From Pseudomonadota bacterium (GTDB lineage: Bacteria; Pseudomonadota; Gammaproteobacteria; Burkholderiales; Thiobacillaceae), in NCBI GenBank assembly GCA_030836725.1, contig JAUPLV010000043.1, forward strand, positions 1 to 14,236: a stretch of 14,236 nt of DNA. Reading direction: 5' to 3'. Each line of letters starts with the position of its first letter. Positions within the stretch are counted from its first letter, which is position 1. The notes under the pieces were generated by a model that saw only the letters and a program-made list of their open reading frames with translations, was not told the DNA's origin and did no database searches. The position numbers were made by a program, and so were the translations under genes. Shown here piece by piece: positions 1 to 7,360 of this stretch.

Positions 1-1
1 G

Positions 2-982
2 TCGGTGATGGAAATGAGCCATCGCGGCAAGGAATTCATGGGCATCGCCGCGGCAACGGAAGCCGATCTGCGCGAGTTGATGGGAATTCCCGCCAACTAC
101 AAGGTTTTGTTCCTGCAGGGCGGCGCGTCGTCGCAGTTCGCCATGGTGCCGATGAACCTGCTGCGCGGCAAAGCCAGCGCCGATTATCTGAATACCGGCG
201 AATGGTCGAAGAAGGCCATCAAGGAAGCCAAGAAATACGGCGCGGTGAACGTGGTGGCGACGAGCGAAGACAAAAACTTCAGCTACGCGCCGACGCAGGA
301 CCAGTGGAAGCTCGATCCCGATGCCGCCTATGTCCACTACACACCCAACGAAACCATCGGCGGCGTGGAAATCTTCTGGACCCCGAAAACCGGCAGCGTG
401 CCGCTGGTGGCCGACATGTCGTCGACCATCCTGTCGCGCCCGATGGATGTGTCGAAATTCGGCGTGATCTACGCCGGCGCGCAGAAGAACATCGGCCCGG
501 CTGGCCTCACCATCGTCATCGTGCGCGACGACCTGATCGGCCAGACCGTTCCAGGCACGCCGACCATGTTCGACTACAAGATCCACGCCGACAACGACTC
601 GATGTACAACACGCCGGCCACCTTCGCCATGTACACGGCGGGGCTGGTGTTCAAGTGGCTGAAGGCGCGCGGTGGCCTCGCTGCGATGGAAAAGACCAAC
701 CGCGAGAAGGCGAACCTGCTGTATGACGCGCTCGACGCGACCGATTTCTATGATTCCCCGGTGGCGAAAGACAACCGCTCGCTGATGAACATCCCCTTCA
801 CCCTGAAGGATGCCGCGCTCGACGAGGCTTTCCTCAAGGGCGCGAAGGAACGCGGGCTGATCCAGTTGAAAGGCCACCGCTCGGTCGGCGGCATGCGCGC
901 CTCGATCTACAACGCCATGCCGGTCGAGGGCGTGCGCATGCTGGTCGATTACATGCGCGAATTCGAGAAGAGCCATGGCTGA
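2..982 (+). CDS. serC: Phosphoserine aminotransferase, 5'-truncated by the window edge
   Basis: SerC is a PLP enzyme that transaminates 3-phosphohydroxypyruvate with glutamate to give phosphoserine, the second step of serine synthesis; it also serves pyridoxal phosphate synthesis in many proteobacteria. The frame is open from base 2, and the first visible residues (SVMEMSHRGKEF) match the region that lies about 30 residues into the family, so the true start is upstream of the window. Visible family motifs are NYKVLFLQGGASSQF, HYTPNETIGGVE and the PLP-lysine segment YAGAQKNIGPAG, with the lysine codon at 485-487. The C-terminal GHRSVGGMRASIYNAMP is also typical. The stop at 980-982 overlaps serA by 8 bases, which implies co-transcription and probably coupled translation. 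The identification is secure; only the N-terminus is unseen. Confidence 0.97.
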   Translation, partial: SVMEMSHRGKEFMGIAAATEADLRELMGIPANYKVLFLQGGASSQFAMVPMNLLRGKASADYLNTGEWSKKAIKEAKKYGAVNVVATSEDKNFSYAPTQDQWKLDPDAAYVHYTPNETIGGVEIFWTPKTGSVPLVADMSSTILSRPMDVSKFGVIYAGAQKNIGPAGLTIVIVRDDLIGQTVPGTPTMFDYKIHADNDSMYNTPATFAMYTAGLVFKWLKARGGLAAMEKTNREKANLLYDALDATDFYDSPVAKDNRSLMNIPFTLKDAALDEAFLKGAKERGLIQLKGHRSVGGMRASIYNAMPVEGVRMLVDYMREFEKSHG

Positions 983-2153
983 GGCGCGCAAGATCCTCAC
1001 CCTCAACGCTATTTCAGCGCGTGGGCTGGCGCGGCTGCCCGAGCATTACATCGTCGGCGGCGATCTTGCCGACCCGGATGGCATTCTGGTGCGCTCGGCC
1101 AACATGCACGACATGGATATCCCGGTGTCGGTTCGCGCAATCGCTCGCGCCGGCGCGGGCACCAACAATATTCCGGTGAAGAAGCTGTCGGAACGCGGGC
1201 TGCCGGTCTTCAATGCGCCGGGCGCCAACGCGAATGCGGTGAAGGAACTGGTCATTGCCGGCATGCTGATGGGCGCGCGGAACATCGTTCCCGCGATCAA
1301 GTTTGTCGAAGGCCTGTCCGGCTCCGACGAGGACATGCACAAGGCGACCGAAGCCGGCAAGAAGGCGTTCGCCGGAACCGAATTGCCGGGCCGCACCCTG
1401 GCGGTGATCGGTTTGGGCGCGATCGGCTCCTATATCGCCGAGGCGGCGATCAAGCTGGGGATGCATGTGGTCGGCTTTGACCCCGCGATCACCGTGGATG
1501 CCGCGTGGCGTCTGCCGTCGCAGGTCAAGCGCGCGGAAAACGTCGAGGACGCCCTGCGCGTCGCCGATTTCGTGACCCTGCACATGCCGCTTGTCGACGC
1601 CACCCGCGGCCTGATCAACGCCCAGCGCATCGGCATGATGCGCCCCGGCGCGGTGCTGCTGAATTTCGCGCGCGAAGGCGTGGTCGAAAACGCCGCCGTG
1701 ATTGAGGCGCTCGAAGCCAACAAGCTGCACGCCTATATCTGCGACTTCCCGGCGAATGCGCTCAAGGGCCACGCCAGGGTGGTCGCGCTGCCGCACCTCG
1801 GCGCCTCGACCGAGGAAGCCGAGGAGAACTGCGCGGTGATGGTGGCCGAACAGCTCGCCGATTATCTCGAAAATGGCAACATCCTCAATTCGGTCAACTT
1901 CCCCAACGTCAGCATGGCGCGCGAATCCGCATACCGTATCGCGATCGCCAACGCCAATGTGCCGAACATGGTGGGGCAGATTTCGTCGGTGCTCGCCGCC
2001 GCCGGGCTCAATATCCATAACATGGTGAACAAGTCGAAAGGCGACATGGCCTACACGCTGGTCGACGTCGACAGCGCCGTGACCGACACCGTCATGCAGC
2101 AGCTCTCCGCCATCGCCGGCGTGCTGGTCGTGCGTTATTTGCCTGCCGCCTGA
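975..2153 (+). CDS. serA: D-3-phosphoglycerate dehydrogenase, short form with one ACT domain
   Basis: SerA oxidises 3-phosphoglycerate to 3-phosphohydroxypyruvate with NAD, the committed step of serine synthesis and the reaction that feeds SerC next door. The protein has 392 residues. The NAD-binding Rossmann motif GLGAIG is at 146-151, the conserved arginine is in NFAREGVV (Arg233), and the catalytic histidine is in PHLGAST (His274). A C-terminal ACT-like domain starts near residue 320 (IANANVPNMVGQISSVL) and probably carries serine feedback control. The usual active-site glutamate of the D-2-hydroxyacid dehydrogenase family is not visible: the DVFxxEP region reads CDFPANALKG, with no Glu between residues 251 and 273. 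The ATG overlaps the end of serC (ATGGCTGA) and is the natural start. It belongs to the short SerA group of about 390 residues rather than the long form. Confidence 0.93.
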   Translation: MAEARKILTLNAISARGLARLPEHYIVGGDLADPDGILVRSANMHDMDIPVSVRAIARAGAGTNNIPVKKLSERGLPVFNAPGANANAVKELVIAGMLMGARNIVPAIKFVEGLSGSDEDMHKATEAGKKAFAGTELPGRTLAVIGLGAIGSYIAEAAIKLGMHVVGFDPAITVDAAWRLPSQVKRAENVEDALRVADFVTLHMPLVDATRGLINAQRIGMMRPGAVLLNFAREGVVENAAVIEALEANKLHAYICDFPANALKGHARVVALPHLGASTEEAEENCAVMVAEQLADYLENGNILNSVNFPNVSMARESAYRIAIANANVPNMVGQISSVLAAAGLNIHNMVNKSKGDMAYTLVDVDSAVTDTVMQQLSAIAGVLVVRYLPAA

Positions 2154-2161
2154 GACGGACG

Positions 2162-3277
2162 ATGGATGAGGAGTTGAAGGCGCTGCGCGCGCGTATCGAT
2201 GGCATCGACGATGCCATTTTGCATCTGCTTTCGGAGCGCGCGGGCATCGCCCAGCAGGTCGGGCGCGCGAAGAAGGGCGAAAAAATCTACCGCCCCGAGC
2301 GCGAGGCGCAGATCGTGCGGCGGCTGCGCGAGAACAATCCCGGCCCGTTGTCAGGCGACACCATCGAGCGGCTGATCCGCGAAATCATGTCGGCCTGTCG
2401 CGCCGTGGAAGAACTCACCCGCGTCGCCTATCTCGGCCCTGTCGGCACCTTTACCCAACAGGCGGTGCACAAGCATTTCGGCCATGAAGTCGAGGCGCTC
2501 GCCGAGGCCGATATCGACGCATGCTTTCATGCGGTGGAAACCGGGCGCGCCGATTTTGCCGTGGTGCCGGTGGAAAACTCCACCGAGGGCGCGATTGGCC
2601 GCACGCTTGATCTCATCGTCCCCAGCCCGCTGAAAATCTGCGGCGAGGTGATGCTGCCGATCCATCAGACCCTGATGCGCAAGGCATCCTCACCCCAACC
2701 CTCCCCCCTCAACGGGGAGGGGGCGAATGTCATGCCCAACCCGATTAACGGGATTCAGCGGGTATTTGGCCACGCGCAGTCGCTCGCCCAGTGCCAGCAC
2801 TGGCTCTCCCGCCATCTGCCCGACGCCGAGCGCGTCAGCGTGGTCAGCAACAGCGAAGGCGCGCGCCGCGCGGCCGCCGAGCCCGATGCCGCCACGCTGG
2901 GCTCGGAGGCGGCCGCCGAGTTGTACGGTCTCGCGGTGGTCGCGGGGCGGATCGAGGACGAGGCCAGCAACACTACGCGCTTTCTGGTGCTGGGGAAAAC
3001 CGATGCCGCGCCTTCCGGGCGCGACAAGACCTCGCTGGTCATGGGCGCGAAGAACCAGCCGGGCGCCGTGGTCAAGCTGCTGCAACCGCTCGCCGACGCC
3101 GGCATTTCCATGAGCAAGCTTGAATCGCGTCCGGCGCGTTCATCCAATTGGGAATACCTGTTCTTTGTCGTCTGCGAAGGCCATCGCCAGGACCCCAAAC
3201 TGGCCGCCGCGCTGGCTGAAATCGAGTCGCGCGCGGCTTTCCTTAAAATTCTTGGCTCTTATCCCGCTGCATCGTGA
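2162..3277 (+). CDS. pheA: Bifunctional chorismate mutase / prephenate dehydratase (P-protein) with an in-frame insertion
   Basis: PheA converts chorismate to prephenate and then to phenylpyruvate, the phenylalanine branch. The protein has 371 residues. Residues 1-85 form an AroQ-type chorismate mutase (LRARIDGIDDAILHLLSER, then AKKGEKIYRPERE). Residues 88-278 form the prephenate dehydratase domain, with VAYLGPVGTFTQQA, VVPVENSTEGAIG, GHAQSLAQC and the catalytic motif TTRF at 271-274. Residues 289-345 form an ACT domain with PGAVVKLL and the phenylalanine-binding motif ESRP (321-324). Between LMRKA and GIQRVFGHAQ there are about 15 residues more than the family needs (about 175-196), encoded by a palindromic repeat-like sequence. 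All catalytic motifs remain, so the enzyme is probably active. It begins 8 bases after serA and overlaps hisC by 4 bases. Confidence 0.96.
   Translation: MDEELKALRARIDGIDDAILHLLSERAGIAQQVGRAKKGEKIYRPEREAQIVRRLRENNPGPLSGDTIERLIREIMSACRAVEELTRVAYLGPVGTFTQQAVHKHFGHEVEALAEADIDACFHAVETGRADFAVVPVENSTEGAIGRTLDLIVPSPLKICGEVMLPIHQTLMRKASSPQPSPLNGEGANVMPNPINGIQRVFGHAQSLAQCQHWLSRHLPDAERVSVVSNSEGARRAAAEPDAATLGSEAAAELYGLAVVAGRIEDEASNTTRFLVLGKTDAAPSGRDKTSLVMGAKNQPGAVVKLLQPLADAGISMSKLESRPARSSNWEYLFFVVCEGHRQDPKLAAALAEIESRAAFLKILGSYPAAS
2690..2724. repeat. Palindromic repeat-like element inserted within pheA
   Basis: A C-rich then G-rich palindrome lies inside the prephenate dehydratase coding region. The arm CCCTCCCC (2699-2706) pairs perfectly with GGGGAGGG (2714-2721) around a 7-base loop, CCTCAAC. 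The flank reads CCTCACCCCAA. This layout (CTCACCCC-AACC-CTCCC-loop-GGGAG) resembles a class of dispersed palindromic repeats common between genes in many proteobacteria. In this frame it encodes PQPSPLNGEGA, which has no counterpart in PheA relatives as I recall them. Only one copy is present in the window, so its dispersed nature is inferred from resemblance and not shown here. Confidence 0.7.
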
Positions 3278-4428
3278 TCACTTGTTGTGAACTCGCGCCG
3301 CCGCATGTGCGCGCGATTGCCCCGTACCAGCCGGGCAAACCCATCTCCGAACTGGCGCGCGAACTCGGCCTGGCCGAAGCCGATATCGTCAAGCTGGCAT
3401 CGAATGAAAACCCGCTCGGCCCCAGCCCGCTGGCGCTTGCGGCGGCACAGCACGCGCTGCATGACATGGCGCTGTATCCCGACGGCGCCGGCTATGCGCT
3501 GAAGGCGAAGCTGTCGGAAAAGCTGGGCGTGACGGCAAGCCAGATCGTCCTGGGCAACGGCTCCAATGACGTGCTCGATATCGTGGCGCAAACCTTTCTG
3601 ACGCCGGAAACCTCCTCGGTTCACTCGCAGCATGCATTCGCGGTCTATCCGATCGCCACGCAGACTGCCGGGGCGAAGAGCATCGTGGTGCCGGCGCGGA
3701 ATTTCGGCCACGATCTCGCCGCGATGCGCGCGGCGATCCGCGACGACACGCGGGTGCTGTGGATCGCCAATCCCAACAATCCGACCGGAACCTTCCTGCC
3801 GTGGGCGGAGATCGAGGCCTTCCTCGAAACCGTGCCGCCGCACGTGCTGGTGGTGCTCGACGAAGCCTATGGCGAATACCTGCCGCCGGCCGAGCGCTGC
3901 GACACCGCGTCCTGGCTGGCGCGCTTCCCCAATCTTCTCATCACCCGCACGTTTTCCAAGGCCTATGGACTGGCCGGATTGCGGGTTGGCTACGGACTGG
4001 GACACCCCGAGGTGATCGACCTGCTCAACCGGGTGCGTCATCCCTTCAATGTCAACCTGCCCGCGCTTGCCGCGGCCGAGGCCGCGCTCGACGATGCCGA
4101 ATTTCTCGAACGCAGCTATGCCTTGAATACCGCCGGTATGGCGCAACTGGTGGCTGGCCTGGACGCACTCGGAATCGAAACGGTGCCGTCGAAAGGCAAT
4201 TTCCTGCTGGCGAAGGTCGGCGATGCCGCGCGGATCAATACCGAACTGTTGCAGCGCGGCGTCATCGTGCGCCCGGTCGCCTGTTACGGCCTGCCCGAAT
4301 TCCTGCGCGTCTCGGTGGGGCTGGCTGGACAGAACGCGCGTTTTCTCGACGCTCTGAGCGTGATTCTTGCCGCTTTAGCGGCTTTAGAACCACGGCCTGA
4401 CCCTGGCGGTCGGAAAGCTTGCCTGTGA
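3274..4428 (+). CDS. hisC: Histidinol-phosphate / aromatic aminotransferase (HisC family)
   Basis: This is a fold-type I PLP aminotransferase of 384 residues. HisC acts on histidinol phosphate in histidine synthesis, and copies placed between pheA and tyrA commonly also transaminate prephenate or phenylpyruvate-type substrates. The supporting motifs are KLASNENPLGPSP (40-52), ANPNNPTGTF (165-174), LDEAYGEY (Asp196 and Tyr199) and the PLP-lysine motif TFSKAYGLAGLRVGYG with Lys229. The start is a GTG whose last bases are the pheA stop (GTGA, 4-base overlap); I see no better start. The reading frame runs about 15 residues past the normal family end (after about FLDALSVIL) into ALEPRPDPGGRKACL, which looks like read-on into the tyrA leader. 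Its context argues for a main role in aromatic amino acid synthesis, but the sequence alone cannot settle substrate. Confidence 0.93.
   Translation: MITCCELAPPHVRAIAPYQPGKPISELARELGLAEADIVKLASNENPLGPSPLALAAAQHALHDMALYPDGAGYALKAKLSEKLGVTASQIVLGNGSNDVLDIVAQTFLTPETSSVHSQHAFAVYPIATQTAGAKSIVVPARNFGHDLAAMRAAIRDDTRVLWIANPNNPTGTFLPWAEIEAFLETVPPHVLVVLDEAYGEYLPPAERCDTASWLARFPNLLITRTFSKAYGLAGLRVGYGLGHPEVIDLLNRVRHPFNVNLPALAAAEAALDDAEFLERSYALNTAGMAQLVAGLDALGIETVPSKGNFLLAKVGDAARINTELLQRGVIVRPVACYGLPEFLRVSVGLAGQNARFLDALSVILAALAALEPRPDPGGRKACL
4412..4417 (+). promoter_or_regulatory. Ribosome binding site that selects the tyrA GTG start
   Basis: GGAAAG ends 7 bases before the GTG at 4425, an ideal spacing. 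For the in-frame TTG at 4419 the same site would be only one base away, which is unworkable. The site lies within the last codons of hisC. Confidence 0.6.
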
Positions 4429-5291
4429 TCGTCGGCACACTCGCCATCGTCGGCACGGGGCTGATCGGCGGTTCCTTTTCGCTGGCGCTCAAACAGGCCG
4501 GCGCTGTGCACGAGGTGCTCGGAGTTGGCCGCAATCCGGCGAGCCTGACCGCCGCGCTTGAACTTGGCCTGATCGACCGCGCGGCCAGCTGGGTTGAGGC
4601 CGGCCAGGCCGACTGCGTCCTGCTGGCGATGCCGGTGGGCGAAACCGAAGCCGTGCTGAAAAGCCTTGCGCCGCACCTGAAAACCGGGGCCATTGTCACC
4701 GACGCCGGCAGCACCAAGGCCAACGTGGTCGAGGCGGCACGCGCCGCCCTCGGTGCGCGCTTTGCCGATTTCGTGCCCGGCCACCCGATCGCCGGCTCGG
4801 AACAGAGCGGCCCCGGCGCCGCGCGCGCCGACCTGTATCAGGGCAGGAAAGTGGTGTTGACGCCGCATGCCGACACCCGCGCCGACGCGCTCGCCACCGT
4901 GCGGGCGCTGTGGGAGGCTGCCGGGGCGCAGGTCGAAACGCTGGATGCCGAACTGCACGACCGCGTATTTGCGGCAGTGAGTCACTTGCCGCATCTGGCG
5001 GCATTCGCACTGGTGGATGAACTCGCGCAACGCGCCGATGGCGACACTTTTTTCCGCTTTGCCGCCAGCGGCTTTCGCGATTTCACCCGCATTGCCGGCA
5101 GCAGTCCCGAGATGTGGCGGGACATCGCACTGGCAAACCGCGAGGCGGTGCTGACCGAACTGGACGCCTATGTCGCGGCGCTGCAAGCGCTGCGCCAGAC
5201 CGTAGCCAGCGAAGACGCCGAAGGATTGTTGAAACTGTTTTCGCGCGCCCGTGCCGCCCGTGAAAACTGGATGAAAAAACAGGATTCTTGA
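4425..5291 (+). CDS. tyrA: Prephenate (or arogenate) dehydrogenase
   Basis: TyrA oxidatively decarboxylates prephenate to 4-hydroxyphenylpyruvate, or arogenate to tyrosine, committing carbon to tyrosine. From the GTG at 4425 the protein has 288 residues. It opens with a Rossmann NAD(P) site GTGLIGGS (10-17). It then carries DAGSTK (93-98), GHPIAGSEQSG from residue 119, and the helical C-terminal domain with SHLPHLAAFAL (from 186) and GFRDFTRIA (216-224). There is no fused chorismate mutase or EPSP synthase domain. I prefer GTG 4425 over the in-frame TTG at 4419 because it gives a GTGA overlap with hisC, the same arrangement as pheA/hisC, and has the better ribosome binding site. The stop overlaps the aroA ATG by one base (TGATG). 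Confidence 0.94.
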   Translation: MIVGTLAIVGTGLIGGSFSLALKQAGAVHEVLGVGRNPASLTAALELGLIDRAASWVEAGQADCVLLAMPVGETEAVLKSLAPHLKTGAIVTDAGSTKANVVEAARAALGARFADFVPGHPIAGSEQSGPGAARADLYQGRKVVLTPHADTRADALATVRALWEAAGAQVETLDAELHDRVFAAVSHLPHLAAFALVDELAQRADGDTFFRFAASGFRDFTRIAGSSPEMWRDIALANREAVLTELDAYVAALQALRQTVASEDAEGLLKLFSRARAARENWMKKQDS

Positions 5292-7267
5292 TGGAATTTC
5301 TCGATTTGCCTGGATGCAACGCTGCGCGGGGCACGGTGCGCCTGCCCGGCTCGAAAAGCATTTCCAATCGCGTGCTGCTGTTGGCGGCGCTGGCCGAAGG
5401 CGTGACCGAGGTCCACGACCTGCTGGATTCGGACGATACCCGGCACATGCTGGCGGCGCTACGCGAACTGGACGTCGGGGTCGAAGACCGCGGCGGCAAC
5501 CACTGGCGCATCCACGGCGTTGGCGGGACTTTCCCGGTCAAGCAGGCCGAGCTGTTTCTGGGTAACGCGGGCACGGCGTTCCGACCCTTGACCGCGGCGC
5601 TGGCGCTGTGCGGAGGCGATTACGAACTGAAGGGCGTGGCGCGCATGCACGAGCGGCCGATCGGCGATCTGGTCGACGCGCTCAAACAACTCGGCGCGCA
5701 GATTGACTACTTGGGCAATCCCGGTTTTCCGCCGTTGCATATTCATCCGGCTACGCTGGCAGGCGACCGCGCGCAGGTGCGCGGCAACGTGTCGAGCCAG
5801 TTTCTCACCGGCCTGCTGATGGCGCTGCCGCTGCGGCAGAAAAACACCACGGTCGAGGTGCTCGGCGATCTGATTTCCAAGCCCTACATCGGCATCACCC
5901 TGGCGATGCTGCGCCGCTTCGGCGTCGAGGTGGCGCAGGACGGCTGGGCAAGTTTCACGGTGGCGGCCGATGCACGCTATCGCAGCCCGGGCGAGATCTA
6001 CGTCGAGGGCGACGCTTCATCGGCCTCGTATTTCCTGGCCGCGGGCGCCATCGGCGGCGGCCCGGTGCGGGTGGAAGGCGTCGGCGCCGACAGCGTGCAG
6101 GGCGATGTGCGCTTTGCCGACGCGCTGGCGCTGATGGGGGCGCGGATCACGATGGGGCCGAACTGGATCGAAGCGCGGGCACCGGCCAGTGGCCAGCTGA
6201 ACGCCATCGACCTCGACTGCAATCACATTCCCGACGCCGCGATGACGCTGGCGGTGGCGGCGCTGTTCGCCGACGGCGTCACCACGCTGAGGAATATCGC
6301 CAGTTGGCGGGTCAAGGAAACCGACCGCATCGCGGCGATGGCGATCGAACTGCGCAAGGTCGGTGCAGCAGTGGAAGAGGGCGCCGACTTCATCCGCATC
6401 ACCCCGCCGGAAAAACTGATCCCCAATGCCGTCATCGACACCTACGACGACCACCGCATGGCGATGTGCCTGTCGCTGGTTTCGCTCGGCGGCGTGCCGG
6501 TGCGCATCAACGATCCTGCCTGCGTGAACAAGACCTTTCCCGAATATTTCAAGGCTTTTGCAGGAATTGTCCAAATGAGCGCCGCGTCCAGTCAAATCCC
6601 CGTCATCGCCATCGACGGCCCCTCGGCGTCGGGCAAGGGCACCGTGGCGGAGCGCGTGGCTCGCGCGCTTGGCTTTCATTTCCTCGACAGCGGCGCGCTG
6701 TACCGGTTGACCGCGCTATCGGCGATGAAGCATGGCGTGGCGCTCGACGACGAAGCCGGCGTGGCCGAACTGGCGGGTACGCTGCCGGCAAGTTTTCACG
6801 ACGGCGCGGTTTGGCTGGAGGAGGCAAACGTGACCGAAGCGATCCGTGCCGAAGCCGTGGGCGAGGGGGCGTCGAAAGTGGCGGCGCTGCCGGCGGTGCG
6901 CGCGGCGCTGCTCGATCGCCAGCGCGCCTACCGGCAGCCGCCTGGCCTGGTGGCTGACGGCCGCGACATGGGTACAGTGGTGTTCCCTGACGCGGCAACT
7001 AAAATCTTCCTCACAGCCTCTGCTTCCGCGCGCGCCGAGCGGCGTTATAAGCAGTTGATCGAAAAGGGGAACTCTGCTAATCTCCCCGCCCTTGTCGCTG
7101 ACATGCAGGCGCGCGATGCGCGCGACACGGCCCGCGCCGTGGCGCCGCTGAAACCCGCACCGGATGCGCTGCTGCTCGACACGACTGAAATGGATGTCGT
7201 GCCGGCGGTGGAAGCGGTGCTGGCGCATTACGCTTTATGCGAGGCCCGCGGCAAACAAGGCAATTGA
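5291..7267 (+). CDS. aroA-cmk: Fused EPSP synthase (AroA) - cytidylate kinase (Cmk)
   Basis: One uninterrupted frame of 658 codons encodes two enzymes. Residues 1-428 are 3-phosphoshikimate 1-carboxyvinyltransferase, the shikimate pathway step joining phosphoenolpyruvate to shikimate 3-phosphate. Its motifs are PGSKSISNR (19-27), LFLGNAGTAFRPLTAALAL, EGDASSASYFLAAGAI, RVKETDRIAAM and YDDHRMAMC. Residues 429-658 are CMP/dCMP kinase: P-loop GPSASGKGT (443-451), LDSGALYR, ADGRDMGTVVFPDA and ARAERRYK. Both domains look complete. The AroA part ends at a normal place (FPEYFKAFAGIVQ) and the next codon is the ATG that would start a separate Cmk at 6575. The ATG at 5291 has AGGA six bases upstream and overlaps the tyrA stop by one base; an in-frame TTG at 5288 is less likely. 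A bifunctional AroA/Cmk annotation exists for other betaproteobacteria, so the fusion is plausible, although one added A at the junction would also produce it. Confidence 0.93.
   Translation: MEFLDLPGCNAARGTVRLPGSKSISNRVLLLAALAEGVTEVHDLLDSDDTRHMLAALRELDVGVEDRGGNHWRIHGVGGTFPVKQAELFLGNAGTAFRPLTAALALCGGDYELKGVARMHERPIGDLVDALKQLGAQIDYLGNPGFPPLHIHPATLAGDRAQVRGNVSSQFLTGLLMALPLRQKNTTVEVLGDLISKPYIGITLAMLRRFGVEVAQDGWASFTVAADARYRSPGEIYVEGDASSASYFLAAGAIGGGPVRVEGVGADSVQGDVRFADALALMGARITMGPNWIEARAPASGQLNAIDLDCNHIPDAAMTLAVAALFADGVTTLRNIASWRVKETDRIAAMAIELRKVGAAVEEGADFIRITPPEKLIPNAVIDTYDDHRMAMCLSLVSLGGVPVRINDPACVNKTFPEYFKAFAGIVQMSAASSQIPVIAIDGPSASGKGTVAERVARALGFHFLDSGALYRLTALSAMKHGVALDDEAGVAELAGTLPASFHDGAVWLEEANVTEAIRAEAVGEGASKVAALPAVRAALLDRQRAYRQPPGLVADGRDMGTVVFPDAATKIFLTASASARAERRYKQLIEKGNSANLPALVADMQARDARDTARAVAPLKPAPDALLLDTTEMDVVPAVEAVLAHYALCEARGKQGN
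6562..6565 (+). promoter_or_regulatory. Possible internal ribosome binding site for free Cmk
   Basis: AGGA lies 9 bases before an in-frame ATG at 6575, exactly where a stand-alone Cmk would start. It could allow a separate 230-residue Cmk to be made from the fused gene, or it could be a relic of formerly separate genes. Function is inferred from position only. Confidence 0.4.
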
Positions 7268-7286
7268 TGGTTTGATTTTTTCTCGT

Positions 7287-7311
7287 GCCAGTCCTGCGCC
7301 CGCAGGCTGGC
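7287..7311 (+). promoter_or_regulatory. Hairpin in the rpsA leader
   Basis: Between the cmk stop and rpsA the strand folds as GCCAG-T-CCTGC, loop GCCC, GCAGG-CTGGC. This gives ten base pairs with a single bulged T. A T-rich run (7275-7281) precedes it and none follows, so it is not an intrinsic terminator on either strand. S1 represses its own mRNA through leader structure in enterobacteria; a similar role here is only an inference from position. I saw no convincing promoter in this 93-base gap, so rpsA may be read from upstream. Confidence 0.45.
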
Positions 7312-7347
7312 GATGTGCAACTAACCCCGTCCTCACCGACGGACAAT

Positions 7348-7352
7348 GAAGG
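7348..7352 (+). promoter_or_regulatory. Ribosome binding site that selects the rpsA start
   Basis: GAAGG is followed by eight bases, mostly T, and then ATG at 7361. The in-frame ATG at 7346 overlaps this site and has no good site of its own. S1 proteins typically begin close to MST, which fits 7361. Confidence 0.65.
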
Positions 7353-7360
7353 TTTTTTTA

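Noticed and set aside
4419..4424. TTG 4419 as the tyrA start
   Set aside because: The ribosome binding site is only one base away; GTG 4425 has ideal spacing and the GTGA overlap seen at the previous junction.
7287..7311. Intrinsic terminator between cmk and rpsA
   Set aside because: The hairpin has no T run after it on the plus strand, and none after it on the minus strand.
7346..7360. ATG 7346 as the rpsA start (five extra residues)
   Set aside because: The GAAGG ribosome binding site overlaps it and is correctly spaced for ATG 7361; S1 proteins typically start near MST.
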